Shown piece by piece: positions 1-5,153 of a stretch of 9,803 nucleotides of DNA. Under the pieces are notes generated by a model, which saw only the letters and a program-made list of their open reading frames with translations, had not been told where the DNA came from and did no database searches. Source of the stretch: Cyanobacteria bacterium HKST-UBA02 (GTDB lineage Bacteria; Cyanobacteriota; Vampirovibrionia; Obscuribacterales; Obscuribacteraceae); assembly GCA_020431945.1 (NCBI GenBank), contig JAGQHH010000612.1, forward strand, positions 1 through 9,803, given 5' to 3'. A program made the position numbers and the translations under genes. How positions within the stretch are numbered: position 1 is the first letter of the stretch; every line of letters begins with the position of its first letter.

Positions 1-388
1 CACCGGGTTTGAGATCGGCGGGCGCGGTGACAGTGACGGCCAGAATGGTCTGGTCGGTGTACCCGTAGGCCTTCATGCCGAAGTCGGTGAAAGTCTGGGG
101 CTGTTTCCACTCGGTTTCACCAATCTGGAAACCTGCAGGCAGGTCCGGGGTGATCTCGGTGGCATAGCCGGTGTCGCCAGGGTTCTTGTAATAGATGTGC
201 CAGCCTGGCTCTAGCTTGAAGCGGACCCCCAGTTTGAACGGTTGTCCGGGAACGATAGCAGTAGTATCGGCAATGAGCTCGAGCTGGGCCGGCGTCTCGG
301 ACGCTTGCAGGCTCTGAGCTTGGACCGGGGAAGGCGCCAGTGGCAGAAGTGTCACCAGCGCCAGAGCTATTGCGGTGAGGAATCTCAT
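1..388 (-). CDS. DsbD-type thiol:disulfide interchange protein, N-terminal part (partial)
   Basis: Only the first 129 residues are in the window; the gene continues past the left edge. It starts with a Sec signal peptide (MRFLTAIALALVTLLPLAP..., probable cleavage after PVQA at about residue 24). An Ig-like domain follows that resembles the periplasmic N-terminal domain of DsbD/ScsB proteins: around residues 62-75 it reads GWHIYYKNPGDTGY, then a conserved-looking stretch with LPAGF, W and YGYTDQ (about 82-115). In the family this domain passes electrons from a membrane DsbD core to periplasmic thiol proteins or cytochrome c maturation. No Cys is visible in the 129 residues, so redox activity cannot be judged here; some family members have a redox-dead N domain. 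The ATG at 388 has AAGGA five bases upstream. Whether the transmembrane and thioredoxin domains follow cannot be seen. Confidence 0.72.
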   Translation of the reverse strand, partial: MRFLTAIALALVTLLPLAPSPVQAQSLQASETPAQLELIADTTAIVPGQPFKLGVRFKLEPGWHIYYKNPGDTGYATEITPDLPAGFQIGETEWKQPQTFTDFGMKAYGYTDQTILAVTVTAPADLKPG

Positions 389-912
389 TAGAATCCTTCT
401 CGTAGTTGGGCCTCCTGGCCGCAGGGTGTCGCGCCGACTTCCTCTACGACACCGAACGACGGTGGCGGAGGCGCGCTGGACTGGACAGGTTGAGAAACTA
501 AATCAGGTTGGTGTTCCGGATTCTCGAAGAAAGAGATAAGCAGCACCGAACTCTTTCACAGCCAGGTGTTCTAATACAACCTCATAAAGTTGTATCGATA
601 TTTTTCGCCCGGAGTCTTTCTATGCGCCTGTGCTGCTTTCTCGGGGATGCTTAACAATATCGGTTAGTGCACCCTGGCCAACTCCTAAGCTGGTTCGGAA
701 GCCGAATAACAGAGTCTCGATCTTGCCTGTTTGTTTCGGCAAGACGGTGAAAACACGCTACCTGTCCGGCTAGAGTGGTTCTTGATAACCTTTTGTTGTT
801 TCCCTGGAGACAGGCGCTACCTTTCCGAATCTATAGAACTCACCAGTCTTAGCCGACTTTCTGCCTGTCTTCGTACCGGCTGGTGATCGACTTTCAAAAC
901 CAGGAGAACGAT
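389..912. other. Gene-free divergent intergenic region
   Basis: This 524-base stretch separates the leftward DsbD-like gene from the rightward small membrane protein gene. No ORF with credible coding character was found in it. It must hold the promoters of both neighbours, but no -35/-10 pair stands out. Visible structure: a dyad at 574-595, and a 7-bp hairpin (TCTTGCC at 721-727, GGCAAGA at 738-744) that lacks a flanking T-run on either strand. A small RNA or long leader is possible but nothing specific was recognised. Confidence 0.6.
574..595. promoter_or_regulatory. Inverted repeat, possible operator
   Basis: ATACAAC (574-580) and GTTGTAT (589-595) form a perfect 7-bp dyad around an 8-base AT-rich spacer, 186 bases upstream of the DsbD-like start. 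The length and AT content suit a regulator site, but no promoter could be placed beside it. A run of five T follows on the plus strand at a few bases distance, so a weak plus-strand terminator is another reading; no plus-strand gene lies upstream in the window to need one. Confidence 0.25.
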
Positions 913-1191
913 ATGCATGACGTGTTCGAATGGATCTGGCTGAATCTTCTTTCTCCGCTTCTTCTGCCGGTGTTCATGATTCTGATACTGGCAACGGTGG
1001 CGGGTGCCCGCCCTGATGGGGTGCTCAAAATAGTCCTTGATTTCGCTTTAGAGGTCATCTCTCTATCCTGGCGGGCTGCTACCCAGATAGCAGATCTCTT
1101 CGCCAGGCAATGTTTCAAGCGGGGCGGTCCGACCTATCCCAGACCGAAGTTGCCGGTCCCTCGCCGGAGTCGTTCCGAAGAGATCGAGTGA
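913..1191 (+). CDS. Small hypothetical single-pass membrane protein
   Basis: A 92-residue product of no recognised family. Residues about 10-31 (LNLLSPLLLPVFMILILATV) form one strong transmembrane segment. A partly amphipathic helix follows (about 37-65), then a basic, Pro-rich tail (RPKLPVPRRSRSEEIE). The ATG at 913 is preferred over the in-frame GTG at 883 because AGGAG sits at 902-906, six bases upstream of 913. By the positive-inside rule the basic tail probably faces the cytoplasm. The gene stands alone on the plus strand, with a likely intrinsic terminator six bases after its stop. It converges on the MgtC pair. Good ribosome site, membrane segment and terminator argue for a real gene despite the small size; function is unknown. 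Confidence 0.6.
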   Translation: MHDVFEWIWLNLLSPLLLPVFMILILATVAGARPDGVLKIVLDFALEVISLSWRAATQIADLFARQCFKRGGPTYPRPKLPVPRRSRSEEIE

Positions 1192-1196
1192 GGAGG

Positions 1197-1235
1197 AGAC
1201 TATCGGGATCTGGCAGCAGACCCGATTGTCTTTCT
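1197..1235 (+). terminator. Intrinsic terminator of the small membrane protein gene
   Basis: A long imperfect hairpin starts six bases after the stop at 1191. AGAC (1197-1200) pairs with GTCT (1228-1231), ATCGGG (1202-1207) with CCCGAT (1221-1226), and TCTG (1209-1212) with CAGA (1217-1220), around a GCAG loop. There is one T-T mismatch and one bulged A. The tail TTTCT (1231-1235) is a modest U-tract. Position and strand fit termination of the plus-strand gene. Confidence 0.55.
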
Positions 1236-1270
1236 ATGAGAATAACTAAAATAGATAGTAAGAGATCGTT

Positions 1271-1311
1271 GAAAAAAGACGGATGCCTCTTGGAGAGAGG
1301 CATCCAGTCTT
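1271..1311 (-). terminator. Intrinsic terminator of the mgtC-like gene pair
   Basis: Perfect 10-bp stem, GGATGCCTCT (1281-1290) with AGAGGCATCC (1296-1305), five-base loop. It can extend by five more pairs (AAGAC 1276-1280 with GTCTT 1307-1311) past one bulged A. Read on the minus strand it is followed by six T (complement of A 1272-1277). It lies about 30 bases beyond the minus-strand stop at 1339. Reading the other way there is only a short T-run, so it is mainly a minus-strand terminator. Confidence 0.85.
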
Positions 1312-1338
1312 AAGTTCGATCTCAATCCTGCTAGTGCT

Positions 1339-1755
1339 TCAAGGCTTGCGCTTCAAGGGCACAGGCAGCCAGGTCCGGCGGATGGGAGAACGGAAGGCTC
1401 CGGTGAGGGCTCCCAGAACGAGAGTTCCGGCGAGTATCGAAAAACCGGTGAGCCAGGCATTCTCCACCACGACTTGGTGCTGGAGCAGACCGACCAGGTA
1501 GAAGGCTCCTGAGGTAAGCAGGAAGAAGAGCAGCATCTGGAAGAGGCGGCCGACCTGCATGAGGTTCAGGAGACCCCGGATCCAGACCAGGAGAAAGACT
1601 CCTGACACGACGCTGAGAGCCGTAGTGGCTGCGACGATGAAGATTGCCATGGCCAGAGGGAAACCACCGGGCTCGAGGTGAGCGCCGACGCCCATGAGGA
1701 TGGTCGCGAATGTGGTTGCGAAAACAACGCCAAGAACGTGGATGAGGTGGGACAT
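1339..1755 (-). CDS. Four-helix membrane protein of unknown function, downstream of the MgtC-like gene
   Basis: A 138-residue, very hydrophobic protein with about four transmembrane segments (roughly residues 5-24, 33-58, 70-92 and 99-120) and a basic C-terminal tail (RSPIRRTWLPVPLKRKP). No family or catalytic motif was recognised. The ATG at 1755 has AAGGA five to seven bases upstream (complement of TTCCTT at 1761-1766). The gene begins 17 bases after the stop of the MgtC-like gene and is followed by a strong terminator, so the two are almost certainly one transcript. By context it may be a partner or modulator of the MgtC-like protein or part of the same envelope/ion stress response; that is inference only. 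Confidence 0.75.
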   Translation of the reverse strand: MSHLIHVLGVVFATTFATILMGVGAHLEPGGFPLAMAIFIVAATTALSVVSGVFLLVWIRGLLNLMQVGRLFQMLLFFLLTSGAFYLVGLLQHQVVVENAWLTGFSILAGTLVLGALTGAFRSPIRRTWLPVPLKRKP

Positions 1756-1772
1756 GGTTTTTCCTTGGAACG

Positions 1773-2498
1773 TCAGTCGCTCGGCTCCCAGAGCATCTCG
1801 ATGGAGATGACGTCCTCGTTGTGCACCTGTCGGGCAATGAGGAGGTCTGTCTCGCGTTCGCTCAGATTGGTCTGGATGTGGAACTCGACGTTATGACCGT
1901 GCTTTTGAATGCGATCGATGCGATAGCCCGAGCCGAACAGCTTGCGAACTTCTCTGAACTTCTCCACAGGGCAGACGACGCGCAGAGCATTGCCGCCATA
2001 GTGAGAGCCGGGGAAGAACCTGTAGCTGATGTGGATCAGGGTGAGAAGAAGAACCGTGGTGAACCCGGCCAGGGCGTAGAGTCCCAGGCCGCAGGCGACA
2101 CCTGCTCCGACCGCGTAGAGGATGGTGGAGGCGGTGGTGATGCCTGAGCGGCTTATGCCACGAGTAAGAATGACGCCGGCACCGACAAAGCCGATACCGT
2201 TGAGAACACCGTGCGCAAGTCGCGCCGGATCTCCCACTTTGGTGATCTCGTAGAGGTGATATCCAGTGACTGCGACCAGACAGGCTGTGACGCAGACCAC
2301 CATATAGGTCCGCACACCGGCGCTCTTGCGACGATACCGACGCTCGAGTCCGATCAGGAAACCGAGGAAAAAGGCTACGAGGAGATGGGGGAGGTAAACA
2401 CCGACCAGGGCGAGATCGCTGGCCTGGATAAACTGGCCGAGCCAGGCGAGCGCAGTATCGACAATGCTCGCGCCGGCGGCTGTAATGGGAGTGTTCAT
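1773..2498 (-). CDS. MgtC/SapB family membrane protein
   Basis: A 241-residue protein of the MgtC/SapB family, whose members support growth at low Mg2+ or under acid or host stress; in Salmonella MgtC acts on the F1Fo ATP synthase and phosphate uptake. Family hallmarks are visible: FLGFLIGLERRYRRKSAG then VRTYM (about residues 44-66), and GIGFVGAGVILTRG with SGITTAS (about 101-124). The membrane core has about four to five helices and ends near residue 162. A soluble C-terminal region of about 75 residues follows (RVVCPVE... to LWEPSD), as in MgtC proteins with an ACT-like domain. The ATG at 2498 has GGAG six to seven bases upstream. A GTG at 2597 would add 33 hydrophilic residues atypical of the family and was not chosen. 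First gene of a two-gene unit. The ion or role in this organism is not shown by sequence. Confidence 0.88.
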   Translation of the reverse strand: MNTPITAAGASIVDTALAWLGQFIQASDLALVGVYLPHLLVAFFLGFLIGLERRYRRKSAGVRTYMVVCVTACLVAVTGYHLYEITKVGDPARLAHGVLNGIGFVGAGVILTRGISRSGITTASTILYAVGAGVACGLGLYALAGFTTVLLLTLIHISYRFFPGSHYGGNALRVVCPVEKFREVRKLFGSGYRIDRIQKHGHNVEFHIQTNLSERETDLLIARQVHNEDVISIEMLWEPSD

Positions 2499-2906
2499 TA
2501 CCAGCTCCGTTTCTTTATAAGTATTGGAAAATAGCTCGCTCCGAGCATTCTGAAACTGAGTCGTATTGTCACCGCCGAGCAGAGCTCGCAAGTTCACAAC
2601 CTGGAAATGGTTTTGTGTTCGGTGGTTTTGGTTAAGTGTTCAGGAACGTTAGAGAGAGTCTTAGTGATGCCTTAACCTAGCATCTGGTAATTGGCTCTAA
2701 ATCTCTTTACAAATAGATTAAAGGGAACCAATCATAGACACCTGATCTCTGCATGGCGGCCAAACCCTGAAGGGTTCCATGTTTTCGAGAGTGAGCGGTG
2801 CAATCCTGGTTGTCATGCGGTTTCCGGTGAGCAAGAATTAGGCTAGCGGGGCTTACGAAATCTGTTTACATAGCGACTCTTGCGATGGCGGTATTGAGTG
2901 TAGTGC
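2499..2906. other. Intergenic region upstream of the MgtC-like gene
   Basis: About 400 gene-free bases between the MgtC-like start and the terminators behind the HU gene. It must contain the promoter and 5' leader of the MgtC-like gene, but no minus-strand -35/-10 pair close to consensus was found. Known mgtC genes often carry long regulated leaders, yet no known leader or riboswitch was recognised here. A short perfect dyad lies at 2763-2776. Confidence 0.5.
2763..2776. promoter_or_regulatory. Compact 14-bp inverted repeat
   Basis: AACCCT and AGGGTT flank a two-base centre (GA), a near-perfect palindrome about 265 bases upstream of the MgtC-like start. CATGG just left (2752-2756) and CCATG just right (2777-2781) could extend it with a six-base asymmetry. 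The centre is too short for a stable RNA loop, so a protein-binding site is more likely than a terminator. Chance occurrence cannot be excluded. Confidence 0.22.
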
Positions 2907-2938
2907 AAAAAAATAGGAGGACCTCAACAGTCCTCCTA
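2907..2938 (-). terminator. Second intrinsic terminator behind the HU gene
   Basis: Perfect 9-bp stem, TAGGAGGAC (2914-2922) with GTCCTCCTA (2930-2938), seven-base loop. On the minus strand it is directly followed by seven T (complement of A 2907-2913). This is a canonical strong terminator and lies 57 bases beyond the first one at 2991-3023. It may back up the first or end a separate short transcript. Confidence 0.82.
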
Positions 2939-2990
2939 CGATTTAGTGAGTTGAAATGCGTCTACCTTACCTAATCCACGTTGATTTTTG

Positions 2991-3023
2991 AAAATGACTC
3001 CGGTGGGTAGAACACCGGAGTCA
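2991..3023 (-). terminator. First intrinsic terminator of the HU gene
   Basis: Perfect stem GACTCCGGTG (2996-3005) with CACCGGAGTC (3013-3022), extendable by a T-A pair (2995/3023), seven-base loop. On the minus strand the stem is followed by ATTTTC and then more T after a few bases. It begins ten bases past the HU stop codon (3033). The U-tract is shorter than in the second terminator. Confidence 0.78.
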
Positions 3024-3032
3024 GTCGATTAT

Positions 3033-3449
3033 CTATCTTCTTTTCCCGCCTTTTTTCGCCTTTTTAGCAGGTTTGGCAGCTTTTTTGGCCGGCTTTTTAG
3101 GAGCAGCTTTTTTCTTGGCTGCAGCAGGCTTGGAAGCTTTGGGCTTGGAGAGCGCCAGGGTAGGCTGTTTGGCACGACCGTTGACGATATCCTTGAGCTC
3201 TTTACCAGCGCGGAACGCAGGCACTCTGGCCGCAGGAATTCTCAGCGGATCGAGGGTGCGGGGGTTACGGCCAGTTCTGGCTTTTCTCATACGACGCTCG
3301 AAAGTTCCGAAGCCGACGAGGGTGACCTTGTCGCCTTTGGCGAGAGCGCCGGTTACTGTGTGTAGCATTGCGGACAAAGTGCGGCTGATTTCCGACTTGG
3401 GTTGTCCTGTAGCTTGCGCTACCTTGTCTACGAGCTCAGCTCGGTTCAT
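3033..3449 (-). CDS. HU-type DNA-binding protein with Lys/Ala/Pro-rich tail
   Basis: A 138-residue HU/IHF-family nucleoid protein that binds and bends DNA as a dimer. Residues 1-92 are the core: N-terminal helices (MNRAELVDKVAQATG...), the family signature GFGTF then R..R.GRNPRT (about 46-64), and the closing helix AGKELKDIVN (81-90). Residues about 93-138 form a tail rich in Lys, Ala and Pro with PAKKA/PAKKAKK-type repeats and ending GGKRR. This resembles histone H1 and the tails of some actinobacterial HU proteins, and should raise affinity and compact DNA. The ATG at 3449 is chosen because AAGGAGG lies six to seven bases upstream (complement of 3457-3463). An upstream in-frame start at 3506 would lie before the ribosome site and near the promoter, and is rejected. 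Monocistronic, with its own promoter and two terminators. Confidence 0.93.
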   Translation of the reverse strand: MNRAELVDKVAQATGQPKSEISRTLSAMLHTVTGALAKGDKVTLVGFGTFERRMRKARTGRNPRTLDPLRIPAARVPAFRAGKELKDIVNGRAKQPTLALSKPKASKPAAAKKKAAPKKPAKKAAKPAKKAKKGGKRR

Positions 3450-3456
3450 TCTGTTT

Positions 3457-3484
3457 CCTCCTTGTTGGAAGTGCTCATTCCAAC
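3457..3484 (-). promoter_or_regulatory. Ribosome site of the HU gene with adjoining 5'-UTR hairpin
   Basis: On the HU mRNA a perfect 7-bp stem (GTTGGAA, seven-base loop, TTCCAAC; window positions 3484-3464) ends exactly where the strong AAGGAGG Shine-Dalgarno begins (3463-3457). The stem does not hide the ribosome site but sits directly against it, within about 10 bases of the predicted 5' end. It could stabilise the mRNA or be bound by a regulator. Confidence 0.5.
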
Positions 3485-3496
3485 TCACACGCAGGG

Positions 3497-3525
3497 ATGA
3501 TAGCACCCCCTATATGAATAGACAA
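3497..3525 (-). promoter_or_regulatory. Sigma-70-type promoter of the HU gene, extended -10
   Basis: On the minus strand: -35 TTGTCT (3525-3520), 17-base spacer, -10 TATCAT (3502-3497), preceded by TGC to give an extended -10. The expected start of transcription is near 3490, giving a leader of about 40 bases that contains the hairpin and ribosome site. AT-rich sequence upstream (3530-3560) could act as an UP element. Confidence 0.65.
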
Positions 3526-3720
3526 GAGATTATGCCTGCAAAACGGCAAAATTCTTTTTTGCCCTCGCCGTGAAACTAGGATGACAAGCAAGTTACAGTG
3601 TCAGGCGCTTTTGGCGGTTCGCTGAAAGCCTGATGTTATCAGCGATTGCGAGCATCGCTTTCTACTCCTTTTGGAGATATTCTGCATATGCGATTGCTTA
3701 CCTTCGTAAACAAAAGGCTT
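3526..3720. other. Divergent intergenic region between HU and propeller genes
   Basis: No gene is supported here. Several small dyads are present: GGCAAAA...TTTTGCC-like symmetry at about 3545-3563, TCAGGC/GCCTGA (3601-3606, 3628-3633), and AGCGAT/ATCGCT (3641-3646, 3654-3659). The octamer TCAGGCGC occurs at 3601 and again at 3755, on either side of this block. None could be tied to a known regulator. A 52-codon reading frame from ATG 3688 overlaps the propeller start and lacks a well-spaced ribosome site, so it was not called. Confidence 0.4.
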
Positions 3721-3749
3721 GAAAAAACCAGGTCAGGCCGGGGACCTGG
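3721..3749 (-). terminator. Minus-strand intrinsic terminator upstream of the propeller gene
   Basis: CCAGGTC (3728-3734) pairs perfectly with GACCTGG (3743-3749) around an eight-base GC-rich loop. On the minus strand the stem is directly followed by six T (complement of A 3722-3727). On the plus strand there is no T-run. No minus-strand gene lies just before it: the nearest is the PLP-enzyme gene ending at 5138. It therefore appears to stop transcription running antisense through the propeller gene, or the end of an unseen short antisense RNA, and to shield the HU promoter region. Confidence 0.7.
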
Positions 3750-3779
3750 AGCTTTCAGGCGCAAAAGAGTTGATGGTTC

Positions 3780-3785
3780 TATAAT
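3780..3785 (+). promoter_or_regulatory. Candidate -10 element of the propeller gene
   Basis: A perfect TATAAT lies 57 bases upstream of the ATG at 3843. No good -35 hexamer sits 16-18 bases before it (the best, TTCAGG at 3754-3759, is weak and 20 bases away), and there is no TG extension. If used, the promoter would be weak or activator-dependent, with a start near 3792. A consensus -10 in intergenic DNA can arise by chance. Confidence 0.4.
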
Positions 3786-3842
3786 GCTCTGGTGTCAGTC
3801 GATGTGCGTTCACAGCGCACGTATTGTTCCGGGGAGCCGAGC

Positions 3843-5153
3843 ATGATACCGCGCAATCTGCAGTCTGCTTTTTTGAGTCTTCTGGTTCTGGCAAGTCTTT
3901 TTGCCGGTCCTCTTACTGGTGTGGCATCAGGCCAGGCGCCCACTCCCGGTCCGGAGCAAGCAGCGCAAGACAAGGCTGCCCCGCCTCTGACCGGCTCCGC
4001 CCAGGTGCTCGAGAAGGCCGCGGAAAAGACGGTGGAGAAGCCGAGTCGCGAAGATCTACTCAAGGGTACCTCCACCCTCCTGAGCAGGTTCAACGGCACA
4101 TGGTCGATGTTCTTGCAGAATCCATGCCGCACAGGTAATGCCAGTCTCGGGTCTTTTGCCACCAGCGGCAAGCTCAAGTGGACTTTTCCCGCCGAAGGGC
4201 CTATCGACTCGTCTCCGGCTATTTATAAGGGTGTCGTCTATGTCGGCAGCGACGACCACTTCATTTATGCGGTAGACGAGCGGAACGGACGGATGCTCTG
4301 GAAGCGCGAGCTGGGAGACAAGATCAAGAGCTCCCCGGCGGTCAACGACGACATTCTGGTGGTGGGCTGCGAAGACAAAAAAGTCTATGCTCTCGATCCC
4401 AAGACCGGTAACATCAAGTGGTCCAGGCTGACCGGGGACCGGGTCGGGTCGTCTCCGGCTCTCTTCGATGGTCTCGCTTATTTCGGTAGCTGGGACGGCC
4501 ACGTCTATGCCGCCCGGCTTTCGGATGGATCGGTTGCCTGGCAGTTTCCGGCAGTCGGAAGCGAAGATAAAAACGGCATCGGAAGAATTACCGCTTCACC
4601 GGCTCTGGCGCCCGGACTTCTGGTGATCGGCTCGCATCTCGGCTCGGTCTATGGCATCTCCACCCGGGACGGAACGCCTCTCTGGTCTTACAAGACAAGG
4701 GGAAAGATCATGGGCTCGCCTATGATTCTCAACGGCATGGTTTATTTCGGGAGCTGGGACAAAAACCTCTATGCCCTCGATCTGGCGACTGGAGCCCTGA
4801 AGTGGAAATTTGCCGGGCAAGAGACTTTCAGCATCACTCCGGCAGGAGCCAATAACAAGATCTTTGCCGGCAACGACGACAAGCTCATGTACTGTCTCAA
4901 TGCAACTACCGGCAAAATCCTCTGGAAAACAGCGATCTATTCGCCTGTTCCGCTCCTGTCCTCGTCGCCGGCGGTGGCCGGGGACCGGCTCTTCTGCGGC
5001 AGTCCCGATGCCCGGGTCTATTCCATCGATACCAGAAATGGTGGGATCAAATGGAAATTCGAGACCCAGCGTCCGATCATCTCGAGCCCTGCGGTGACTT
5101 CTTCAGGTGTCTGTGTCGGCAGTCAGGACGGCAATCTCTATATGATCAACTGA
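3843..5153 (+). CDS. Exported PQQ-like eight-bladed beta-propeller protein
   Basis: A 436-residue protein with a Sec signal peptide (residues 1 to about 31; hydrophobic AFLSLLVLASLFAG) and no lipobox Cys. A Pro/Ala/Lys-rich linker follows (about 32-85), then a propeller made of repeated VYALD..TG.I.W units. Seven full repeats are visible: YAVDERNGRMLW, YALDPKTGNIKW, YAARLSDGSVAW, YGISTRDGTPLW, YALDLATGALKW, YCLNATTGKILW and YSIDTRNGGIKW. The last half-unit GSQDGNLYMIN probably closes the ring with the N-terminal strand GKLKWTF (109-115), giving eight blades. Such proteins serve as periplasmic or surface scaffolds (BamB is one relative); dehydrogenase residues for PQQ catalysis were not seen, so no enzyme activity is claimed. 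The ATG at 3843 has GGGGAG six bases upstream; an in-frame GTG at 3792 would precede the signal peptide. Its 3' end overlaps the opposing PLP-enzyme gene by 16 bases. Confidence 0.88.
   Translation: MIPRNLQSAFLSLLVLASLFAGPLTGVASGQAPTPGPEQAAQDKAAPPLTGSAQVLEKAAEKTVEKPSREDLLKGTSTLLSRFNGTWSMFLQNPCRTGNASLGSFATSGKLKWTFPAEGPIDSSPAIYKGVVYVGSDDHFIYAVDERNGRMLWKRELGDKIKSSPAVNDDILVVGCEDKKVYALDPKTGNIKWSRLTGDRVGSSPALFDGLAYFGSWDGHVYAARLSDGSVAWQFPAVGSEDKNGIGRITASPALAPGLLVIGSHLGSVYGISTRDGTPLWSYKTRGKIMGSPMILNGMVYFGSWDKNLYALDLATGALKWKFAGQETFSITPAGANNKIFAGNDDKLMYCLNATTGKILWKTAIYSPVPLLSSSPAVAGDRLFCGSPDARVYSIDTRNGGIKWKFETQRPIISSPAVTSSGVCVGSQDGNLYMIN

Noticed and set aside
1331..1837. 168-codon minus-strand frame overlapping the four-helix membrane protein
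   Set aside because: The product is Arg/Ser/Pro/His-rich, typical of an out-of-frame shadow, and it overlaps two genes with good starts and sensible proteins.
2499..2597. N-terminal extension of the MgtC-like protein from GTG 2597, or a leader peptide
   Set aside because: The extension is hydrophilic, lacks a clear ribosome site, and the ATG at 2498 has a good one that matches the family start.
3073..3573. 166-codon plus-strand frame opposite the HU gene
   Set aside because: It is the complement of the Lys/Ala-rich HU tail and core and contains the HU promoter region; no ribosome site.
3688..3846. Short plus-strand ORF starting ATG 3688 upstream of the propeller gene
   Set aside because: It overlaps the minus-strand terminator and the propeller start, the ribosome site is poorly spaced, and the product looks random.
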